Assembly (NCBI GenBank): GCA_014379165.1 | Contig: JACMMG010000067.1 | Span: 1 to 7,727, forward strand | DNA length: 7,727 bases | Direction of reading: 5' to 3' | Source: Candidatus Parcubacteria bacterium | GTDB lineage: Bacteria; Patescibacteriota; Minisyncoccia; Phycocordibacterales; SBAW01 | Part shown: positions 1 to 3,633 of the stretch, piece by piece | How positions within the stretch are numbered: the first letter of the stretch is position 1 | Layout: every line of letters starts with the position of its first letter | Made by a program: the position numbers and the translations under genes | The notes under the pieces: model-generated | The model's database searches: none | What the model saw: the letters and a program-made list of their open reading frames with translations, nothing else | Told to the model about the DNA's origin: nothing

Positions 1-83
1 GCCAGCCGCCGGTCGATATCACCTTCGATCGGGATCGGGATCAGGCTCAGATCCTCATGGACCGCTACCCGATGAACAGATAG
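1..83 (+). CDS. 3' end of an unidentified protein (partial)
   Basis: An open frame enters from the left edge (first full codon at base 3) and stops at TAG 81-83. The last 26 residues read QPPVDITFDRDRDQAQIL followed by MDRYPMNR. The tail is short, charged and GC-rich in codon use. The next ATG lies 6 nt after the stop, with no Shine-Dalgarno sequence between them, which fits translational coupling to the following gene. No family can be named from so little sequence. The frame could also be open by chance. Confidence 0.4.
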   Translation, partial: QPPVDITFDRDRDQAQILMDRYPMNR

Positions 84-89
84 ACGGCG

Positions 90-497
90 ATGATACGCCT
101 TGCTAGCGCCGCCTTGATCATTGCGCTCCTGCCGTCATTGGCAGGAGCGCAAGAAACGGGAAAATGTGACAGTGCATACGTCATTCCTCCACCTGCCCGC
201 TACAATCACGTGCCGCGAATTCCGGTGCGGGAATATCCGCTTGCAAGTGGAGCGGAAATCACTTCCGCATGCGCACGCCTAAGGGGGAGTTCTTCCGGCG
301 GCAGGTTGCTCGGGTGTGGGTATGTGGTAACCGCCCCCCGAGGTACGACTTTCAGCCCGCGTGAGGGTTGGAATCCTACCAATAGCAGGCGGGAAGAAAC
401 CTTCGGAGTGATCATATATCTGCGTGGGTGTAAAAAAGTCCGTCAACATGAATTTGGCCATGTGAATGGATGGACGCATAATCACCGGCAGCAGTAA
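90..497 (+). CDS. Small secreted protein with metzincin-like zinc motif HExxHxxGxxH
   Basis: The product is 135 aa. Residues 1-20 form a Sec signal peptide: a short basic start (MIRL), a hydrophobic core, and an AGA/QE cleavage site near residue 20. The mature part of about 115 residues has four cysteines (26, 61, 76, 114) that could form disulphides outside the membrane. Near the C-terminus H120, E121, H124, G127 and H130 make a full HExxHxxGxxH pattern (HEFGHVNGWTH), the zinc site of metzincin peptidases, where the three His bind zinc and the Glu is the general base. Small secreted proteins ending in an HE-x-GH-x-NGW-type motif are known to me as bacterial hypotheticals of unproven activity. 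The domain is much shorter than classical metzincins and the motif sits only five residues from the end, so peptidase activity is an inference. The start at 90 is chosen because it gives a complete signal peptide. It follows the upstream stop by 6 nt and has no clear Shine-Dalgarno sequence. Confidence 0.75.
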   Translation: MIRLASAALIIALLPSLAGAQETGKCDSAYVIPPPARYNHVPRIPVREYPLASGAEITSACARLRGSSSGGRLLGCGYVVTAPRGTTFSPREGWNPTNSRREETFGVIIYLRGCKKVRQHEFGHVNGWTHNHRQQ

Positions 498-524
498 ACG
501 CTTCGATTCTTCGTTCGCACATCT

Positions 525-555
525 AGCCCGCCGGCATTATTCGGCGGGCTTTTTT
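525..555 (+). terminator. Intrinsic terminator after the metzincin-motif gene
   Basis: A perfect 9-bp GC-rich stem (AGCCCGCCG, 525-533, with CGGCGGGCT, 542-550) closes an 8-nt loop and is followed by six T. It lies 27 nt after the stop at 497 and separates this gene from the promoter at 652. Confidence 0.9.
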
Positions 556-634
556 ATAGCAAAGTAGAACAGCATTGTGCCTCAGGGTTGGGAACTACTC
601 CATGGAACGCTCCTTGCACTAATGTGTTTATCCA

Positions 635-654
635 CAAGGGCTAAAAAGCCCTTG
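635..654. promoter_or_regulatory. Inverted repeat overlapping the -35 box (possible operator)
   Basis: CAAGGGCT (635-642) and AGCCCTTG (647-654) form a perfect 8-bp inverted repeat around AAAA. The right arm covers the first three bases of the TTGACT -35 box. No T-run follows on either strand, so it does not look like a terminator. Its position suits a repressor site. That role is inferred, and no regulator is visible in the window. Confidence 0.4.
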
Positions 655-680
655 ACTTTATAAACATAAGGTGATATAAT
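652..680 (+). promoter_or_regulatory. Strong extended -10 promoter for the 61-aa gene
   Basis: TTGACT (652-657) is followed after 17 nt by TATAAT (675-680). TGA directly before the -10 box gives an extended -10 element (TGATATAAT). This is close to the sigma-70 consensus. The start of transcription is expected near 687, giving a leader of about 53 nt. Confidence 0.9.
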
Positions 681-739
681 AGAGAGGAAGAAGTGTTCTT
701 ATCACATCGAGACAATGTGCCCGAAGGAGGGGCAAAAAA

Positions 740-925
740 ATGGTACAAGATGTATTCGCGAAAAAAGCTCCTCGCGAGCTGGATGCCAATACCAAGGCAA
801 AACTCGCGCAAGCAGGGGCCTACGCGGAAAGGACAATTGCTCTGGCCCGCGCGCGTGAGTTCGAAAGGGCAGGCGACCTACATAACGCCAACCGAGCGAG
901 GTCGTTGGCCCGCAACCTCCTCTGA
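740..925 (+). CDS. 61-aa basic helical protein, function unknown
   Basis: The start is fixed by a full Shine-Dalgarno sequence AAGGAGG (724-730) 9 nt before ATG 740. The protein is rich in Ala, Arg, Lys and Glu and has no Cys, Pro-rich part or membrane segment. From about residue 14 to the end it should form one or two amphipathic helices (for example KAKLAQAGAYAERTIALAR, then FERAGDLHNANRARSLARN). The excess of Arg and Lys would allow binding to nucleic acid or to a larger partner, but nothing identifies a family. It is a one-gene transcription unit with a near-consensus promoter upstream and a terminator 24 nt after the stop, so high expression is likely. A longer overlapping frame from 693 lacks a ribosome binding site and is not believed. 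Confidence 0.8.
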   Translation: MVQDVFAKKAPRELDANTKAKLAQAGAYAERTIALARAREFERAGDLHNANRARSLARNLL

Positions 926-949
926 CCGAAATGGTCCTCCCCGGACCCC

Positions 950-980
950 AGAGCCCGCCCCCAAGATGGCGGGCTCTTTT
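950..980 (+). terminator. Intrinsic terminator after the 61-aa gene
   Basis: AGAGCCCGCC (950-959) pairs perfectly with GGCGGGCTCT (968-977) around an 8-nt loop. The T-run spans 977-980 and continues as TTTTAATT. Confidence 0.9.
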
Positions 981-1073
981 AATTCTTGTATAAAAATGGA
1001 AGGGGACTGTCTTCTTGATAGTTTCTGCAGCAGGCACATACTGGTACTCAGCTGGTGGGCAGGGAGTCTTTCA

Positions 1074-1211
1074 ATGGAAGAAGATAAAAACCTGATTGTT
1101 GTAGTGGCAATCCTGGCTCTCGCCCTTATAACCTGGGGAACCGATCATTCGGTTTACTCTAACTTGCAGGACGCTGTTGAACACATTTCCGAACGAGAAG
1201 GAGCGGGGTGA
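1074..1211 (+). CDS. 45-aa single-span membrane protein, first of a coupled pair
   Basis: ATG 1074 has a GGGAG Shine-Dalgarno sequence at 1062-1066, 7 nt upstream. The protein starts with an acidic, charged MEEDKN, followed by a hydrophobic span of about 15-17 residues (LIVVVAILALALITW) and then a polar, acidic tail of about 23 residues ending in EREGAG. It is most likely a single-pass inner-membrane miniprotein. Its TGA (1209-1211) abuts the ATG of the next gene, so the two are surely co-translated. No strong promoter is visible. TTGATA (1015-1020) with a poor -10 near 1039, or TATAAA at 989, are weak candidates. I do not recognise the family. Confidence 0.72.
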   Translation: MEEDKNLIVVVAILALALITWGTDHSVYSNLQDAVEHISEREGAG

Positions 1212-1364
1212 ATGTGGCGCGATCTTTCTGAGCCTCCAAAAGAGCACCGAAAGCTCGATGAATGGTGTGTAGACTTAGTGCTCACACTCATCGTGGCACT
1301 TATTTTCGGTTGGGTGGCATGGAGATATCGTTCCATCCTTCCACACCTGCTGCAGTGGCTATAA
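1212..1364 (+). CDS. 50-aa single-span membrane protein, second of a coupled pair
   Basis: The ATG (1212) follows the preceding TGA with no gap. An AAGGAG Shine-Dalgarno sequence (1198-1203) sits inside the upstream gene, 8 nt before the start. The protein has a charged N-terminal part of about 18 residues (MWRDLSEPPKEHRKLDEW), a hydrophobic span at about residues 19-37 (VDLVLTLIVALIFGWVAW), then RYR and a short Leu/Trp-rich end. Basic RYR after the span suggests the C-terminus faces the cytoplasm, or that the segment is a membrane-active peptide. Four Trp in 50 residues is notable. The tight coupling to the 45-aa protein suggests they act together, for example as a heteromeric membrane complex, but no function can be named. 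Confidence 0.75.
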   Translation: MWRDLSEPPKEHRKLDEWCVDLVLTLIVALIFGWVAWRYRSILPHLLQWL

Positions 1365-1375
1365 GAGCCGTTTTG

Positions 1376-1409
1376 AGGAGCCGCACACAAAGCGTCTCCT
1401 TTTCTTTTT
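1376..1409 (+). terminator. Intrinsic terminator after the first membrane-protein pair
   Basis: AGGAGCCGC (1376-1384) pairs with GCGTCTCCT (1392-1400) with one mismatch and a 7-nt loop. It is followed by TTTCTTTTT. Confidence 0.82.
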
Positions 1410-1420
1410 AATATATTTTT

Positions 1421-1429
1421 TGATATGCT
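1421..1429 (+). promoter_or_regulatory. Extended -10 promoter for the zinc-motif gene
   Basis: TGATATGCT (1421-1429) matches an extended -10 element (TG-N-TATGCT) and resembles the one at 672-680. The -35 region is only T-rich, and overlaps the upstream terminator's T-run. The gene's Shine-Dalgarno sequence begins about 15 nt downstream. Confidence 0.5.
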
Positions 1430-1456
1430 CGCAAGCAGAGGTAAGAGGAATTATCC

Positions 1457-1705
1457 ATGGACAACGTATACATTGTCGGCCCGTGCCGACTATGCGGATG
1501 CGTGCGGCATATTAACCCCCTTGGAAACTTTCCTGTTTGCATTTGTGAGGAATGTATACAGAGGGTTTGCAATGCCTTTCATCTAGTTGGGAAAAAGACG
1601 ATAGGAAGGGAAGACATAATTGGGATGAGTCCTTTCGAGATTGTCGAATTATTTTCCATCCCACATCGCTGGACTCCGCAAGTAATACAAGGCGGGAAGC
1701 GATAA
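1457..1705 (+). CDS. 82-aa zinc-binding protein with a ClpX-like four-cysteine motif
   Basis: ATG 1457 has AGAGGA (1444-1449) 7 nt upstream. Residues 10-40 hold C10-x2-C13-G, then 16 residues, then C30-x2-C33. The second knuckle reads VCICEECIQRVCNAF. This resembles the zinc-binding N-domain of ClpX, where a CxxCG is followed by a VYICDECV-x-LC type knuckle. That domain binds zinc through four Cys, dimerises, and recruits adaptors and substrates in ClpXP. Here it stands alone: there is no AAA+ ATPase, only a further 45 or so residues with IIGMSPFEIVELF and a basic end (GGKR). C15, C28 and C38 are extra cysteines. Role is inferred only: a ClpX decoy or adaptor, or simply another small treble-clef or ribbon protein. 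It is a single-gene unit closed by its own terminator. Confidence 0.75.
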   Translation: MDNVYIVGPCRLCGCVRHINPLGNFPVCICEECIQRVCNAFHLVGKKTIGREDIIGMSPFEIVELFSIPHRWTPQVIQGGKR

Positions 1706-1708
1706 CCG

Positions 1709-1731
1709 ACCGCCTTCTCAGGCGGTTCTTT
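1709..1731 (+). terminator. Probable intrinsic terminator after the zinc-motif gene
   Basis: ACCGCC (1709-1714) pairs with GGCGGT (1721-1726) around TTCTCA. It is followed by a broken T-run (TCTTTATT). The hairpin starts 4 nt after the stop codon. Confidence 0.7.
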
Positions 1732-1732
1732 A

Positions 1733-1760
1733 TTGCAAAAAATAAGATTAGTTGTACTGT
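1733..1760 (+). promoter_or_regulatory. Weak candidate promoter for the second membrane-protein pair
   Basis: TTGCAA (1733-1738), a 16-nt spacer and TACTGT (1755-1760) lie just before the Shine-Dalgarno sequence at 1768. The match is modest. Read-through from the leaky-looking terminator at 1709 is an alternative. Confidence 0.3.
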
Positions 1761-1781
1761 TCCCTTCAGGAGGTACGTCCA

Positions 1782-1904
1782 ATGACGCACAATTTTGATT
1801 CCAGCTCCGAAAGGCCCCGGGGCCATTCGGTATTGATCTTTGCGGGCCTTATCTTGGCCTCTCTGGCCGTCATCGCCTACTTCAATTGGCCTCAGCTGTC
1901 ATAA
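1782..1904 (+). CDS. 40-aa single-span membrane protein, first of a second pair
   Basis: A full AGGAGGT (1768-1774) stands 7 nt before ATG 1782, the strongest evidence that this very short frame is translated. The protein has a polar, Ser-rich N-terminus with RPRGH just before the membrane, then a hydrophobic span at about residues 17-34 (VLIFAGLILASLAVIAYF) and a short NWPQLS end. By the positive-inside rule the N-terminus should be cytoplasmic. The next gene's Shine-Dalgarno sequence begins right after the stop, so the two form an operon. The family is unknown. Confidence 0.75.
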   Translation: MTHNFDSSSERPRGHSVLIFAGLILASLAVIAYFNWPQLS

Positions 1905-1915
1905 GGGAGGGCTAC

Positions 1916-2116
1916 ATGGGAAAAGGTGATGTTGTCTTGGCTGAAAATATTGCAGAGGCATGGTCGGCTGTTGAGGAGACACCGACTACGCATATGAACA
2001 AGCAAGAGCCGATGGGTTGGCCTACTATCTTTGCAGCCCTCACACTACTTCTTGCATTTGTTCTTCTTGTGCTAGGCTACGTGGACCCGATCTTTGCTTT
2101 TCTCGTGTCTCGCTGA
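1916..2116 (+). CDS. 66-aa single-span membrane protein, second of a second pair
   Basis: ATG 1916 is preferred over an in-frame ATG at 1886 because GGGAGG (1905-1910) lies 5 nt before it, and because 1886 would start inside the preceding gene. The N-terminal half (about residues 1-38) is soluble and acidic, with a helix-like stretch (VVLAENIAEAWSAVEE) followed by TPTTHMNKQEP. A hydrophobic span follows at about residues 39-57 (TIFAALTLLLAFVLLVLGY), then VDPIFAFLVSR. It has the same topology plan as the 45- and 50-aa pair: a small cytoplasmic or exposed arm plus one membrane helix. No family recognised. Confidence 0.78.
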   Translation: MGKGDVVLAENIAEAWSAVEETPTTHMNKQEPMGWPTIFAALTLLLAFVLLVLGYVDPIFAFLVSR

Positions 2117-2150
2117 GCGTATGTCTCGGATCGTCCCCAGGGGGCGAATG

Positions 2151-2184
2151 AAGATCGCCCGTTTGAGGCGATCTTTTCTTTTTT
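2151..2184 (+). terminator. Intrinsic terminator closing the small-gene region
   Basis: AAGATCGCC (2151-2159) pairs perfectly with GGCGATCTT (2167-2175) around CGTTTGA. It is followed by TTTTCTTTTTT. It faces nrdB, which converges from the other strand. Read on the - strand it lacks a T-run, so it serves the + strand. Confidence 0.9.
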
Positions 2185-2186
2185 AG

Positions 2187-2259
2187 CCTTCGCCGCTCGA
2201 CGCGGCATAAGTGTTTGCGAAAAAGGTTCCCTTCGCCGAGAGTACTCGGCATAAGTGTT
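2187..2259. repeat. Two copies of a 29-30 nt hairpin repeat between convergent genes
   Basis: Copy 1 (2187-2215) and copy 2 (2230-2259) both read CCTTCGCCG, a variable tip, then CGGCATAAGTGTT. The 13-nt right end is identical in both. The enclosed hairpin differs but stays paired: GCCGC/GCGGC (2192-2206) in copy 1 and GCCGAG/CTCGGC (2235-2250) in copy 2. The spacing is about 44 nt. The pair starts 17 nt beyond the nrdB stop and would lie in the 3' untranslated part of an nrdB transcript. It may protect or end that transcript, or be a dispersed repeat family. No integron core site is visible. Confidence 0.7.
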
Positions 2260-2275
2260 GTCGAGGACTCCTCCC

Positions 2276-3268
2276 TTACCAGTCCAGCTCTCCAGTTTTG
2301 TATTCAGTAACGCGAGTTTCGAAGAAGTTCTTTTCTTTTGGCATATCAACAATTTCAGACATCCAAGGAAACGGATTATCGACATGGTATTGCCGCTGCA
2401 AGCCAATGCGCTCAAGTCGGCGGTCGGCTACATGCTCGACATACTGCTTCACTGAGGCCGGAGTAAGGCCCAGAATTCCCCGCGGCAGGGCATCGTCGGC
2501 ATATTTTTTCTCAAGTTCGACAGCACGTTTAATGTTGTCTGTAAGCGTTTGTTTAAACTCAGGCGTCCAAATATCGGGGTTTTCCTGAACGATGGTGTTT
2601 ACAAGGTCGGCGCCGAAGGCCAAGTGCACGCTTTCATCGCGCAAAATAAACTGGAACTGCTCGCCAACACCAACCATGCGGTTTTTGCGCAGCATTGAAA
2701 GCATCATGGCAAAGCCTGCATAAAAGAAGATGCCTTCCATAATGACGTAAAAGCCAACCAGGTCGTGCACGAATTTTTGGATATTTTCGGTTCCTTCGGT
2801 ATTGAAGTTCGGATCAAAGACCGACTTGGTGATGTTGACCACAAACTCGTCTTTTTCGCGGATAGAAGGAATAGTCTCGTACATCTTATAGACCTCATCC
2901 GGATTCAGCGCCAGGGTGTCGCAGCAATAGATGAATGTGTCGGTGTGCACGGCTTCTTCGTATGCCTGGCGCAAAAGGTATTGGCGCGCTTCGGGGTTGG
3001 TGATGTGGCGATAAATTGCCAAGACGAGATTATTTGCGGTCAAAGACTCTGCGGTCGAAAAGAAGCCGAGGTTCCAGAGGATCATGCGGCGCTCGTCTTC
3101 GGAAAGTGCGCCGGCTTTTTTCCAAAGCTCGACATCTTGCTGCATTGAAACTTCTTCCGGCACCCAGTTGTTTGCAACACCTTTTTTGTAATGCACCCGC
3201 GCCCACGGGTACTTCATAGGAAGAATTTTATTAGGGTCGGTCGAGTTTGCGCCGTTGATGATAGCCAT
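2276..3268 (-). CDS. nrdB: Ribonucleotide reductase small subunit, class Ic-like (Phe at radical Tyr site)
   Basis: This 330-aa R2 protein is the cytosolic partner of NrdA. It holds the metal cofactor that starts the radical reaction reducing ribonucleotides to deoxyribonucleotides. Carboxylate and histidine ligands are E74, E105, H108, E178, E212 and H215 (motifs AESL, EAVH, MEG, RDESVH). Position 112, four after H108, is Phe where E. coli has radical Tyr122. The first ligand is Glu where E. coli has Asp84. As I recall the Chlamydia trachomatis R2c numbering (E89, E120, H123, F127, E193, E227, H230), every spacing is identical, offset 15. That protein uses a Mn(IV)/Fe(III) cofactor in place of a tyrosyl radical. 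W35 (WVPEE) and Y323 near the C-terminus fit the radical-transfer path, and the tail ends GELDW. Chlamydial Tyr222, a relay in cofactor assembly, corresponds to F207. The gene lies downstream of nrdA with a 365-nt gap holding an opposite-strand RNA gene. No Shine-Dalgarno sequence precedes the ATG. Confidence 0.96.
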   Translation of the reverse strand: MAIINGANSTDPNKILPMKYPWARVHYKKGVANNWVPEEVSMQQDVELWKKAGALSEDERRMILWNLGFFSTAESLTANNLVLAIYRHITNPEARQYLLRQAYEEAVHTDTFIYCCDTLALNPDEVYKMYETIPSIREKDEFVVNITKSVFDPNFNTEGTENIQKFVHDLVGFYVIMEGIFFYAGFAMMLSMLRKNRMVGVGEQFQFILRDESVHLAFGADLVNTIVQENPDIWTPEFKQTLTDNIKRAVELEKKYADDALPRGILGLTPASVKQYVEHVADRRLERIGLQRQYHVDNPFPWMSEIVDMPKEKNFFETRVTEYKTGELDW

Positions 3269-3281
3269 GACGTATATTTTA
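3269..3281 (-). promoter_or_regulatory. Candidate -10 box of nrdB, next to the ATG
   Basis: On the - strand TAAAAT (3281-3276) is followed by seven bases and then the ATG of nrdB, so transcription would start at or beside the initiation codon. No good -35 is seen. If correct, nrdB has its own, nearly leaderless transcript apart from nrdA. Confidence 0.4.
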
Positions 3282-3350
3282 CTTTTTTACCCCGCTCTAA
3301 GGAAGGGGACTACATACAAAGGGACATTAATTTGAGGGCTGCAATGGGGA

Positions 3351-3378
3351 TTGACAAAATTTTTAGAGTATATATAAT
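3351..3378 (+). promoter_or_regulatory. Near-consensus promoter of the RNA gene between nrdB and nrdA
   Basis: TTGACA (3351-3356), a 16-nt A/T-rich spacer and TATAAT (3373-3378) are perfect consensus hexamers. The predicted start is near 3385. It is divergent from nrdB, whose ATG is 82 nt away, and no coding gene lies downstream on this strand. Confidence 0.88.
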
Positions 3379-3384
3379 ATATTC

Positions 3385-3617
3385 AGACCGACTACAGCCG
3401 GTGCAGGTGAGCGGCAAGGTGGGCGGTGTGCTTCAGCACCGAAATCGAAGCCAAGTTGCAAGAGCTTGCATACAGGCAGGGACTGGAAACTATTATATTT
3501 TGACTTGGTCCCGTCGAAGGTTAGGGCTGGAGGCCGGCTCGACTTGAGCGAGATGCCACCGGATTTGACCCCAGCCCACCCCCAAGCAAGGCCTTGAGCA
3601 TAGCTCGGGGCCTTTTC
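3385..3617 (+). ncRNA. Structured non-coding RNA of about 230 nt, family not recognised
   Basis: The body runs from a perfect-consensus promoter to a strong terminator, has no convincing open frame with a ribosome binding site, and is markedly GC-rich after an AT-rich promoter. Helices readable by eye are CGGTG/CACCG (3424-3428 with 3437-3441); TGCAA/TTGCA (3457-3461 with 3466-3470) inside GCC/GGC (3450-3452 with 3475-3477); GGGAC/GTCCC (3479-3483 with 3508-3512) capped by an AU-rich loop; and GGGCTGG/CCAGCCC (3524-3530 with 3571-3577) enclosing CTCG/CGAG (3538-3541 with 3549-3552). A long-range CCGGTG/CACCGG pairing (3398-3403 with 3557-3562) would bring the two ends together. TCGAAG occurs twice (3445-3450, 3514-3519). 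I checked by eye for conserved parts of RNase P RNA, SRP RNA and tmRNA and found none. A divergent 6S-type RNA cannot be ruled out. It would be complementary to any transcript running from nrdA into nrdB. Confidence 0.72.
3588..3616 (+). terminator. Intrinsic terminator of the RNA gene
   Basis: AAGGCCTTGAGC (3588-3599) pairs over 12 bp, with two G-U pairs, with GCTCGGGGCCTT (3603-3614) around ATA. The T-run (TTTTCATTTTTT) follows only on the + strand, which fixes the orientation of the RNA. It ends about 17 nt before the nrdA stop codon on the other strand. Confidence 0.9.
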
Positions 3618-3633
3618 ATTTTTTATACTTTAG

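Noticed and set aside
693..1211. 172-aa frame on the + strand spanning the 61-aa gene, a terminator and the 45-aa gene
   Set aside because: It crosses a strong terminator, has no ribosome binding site at its start, and only its last 45 codons have their own Shine-Dalgarno sequence.
2187..2259. CRISPR or integron attC interpretation of the hairpin repeat
   Set aside because: Only two copies, a spacer of about 14 nt, and no GTTRRRY core site or associated integrase or cas gene.
3365..3380. NrdR-box-like AT stretch between nrdB and the RNA gene
   Set aside because: The match falls on alternating A/T bases of the -10 region and lacks the outer ACAC/GTGT pairs, so it is likely chance.
3191..3547. 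118-aa + strand frame across the nrdB start and the RNA gene
   Set aside because: It begins inside nrdB in antisense, crosses the RNA promoter, and has no ribosome binding site.
3524..3580. tRNA- or tmRNA-like end: 7-bp GGGCTGG/CCAGCCC stem followed by ACC, with TCGAC in the interior
   Set aside because: No T-arm with UUCRA loop, no anticodon arm or tag frame, and the enclosed length is too short. It is treated as one helix of the unknown RNA.
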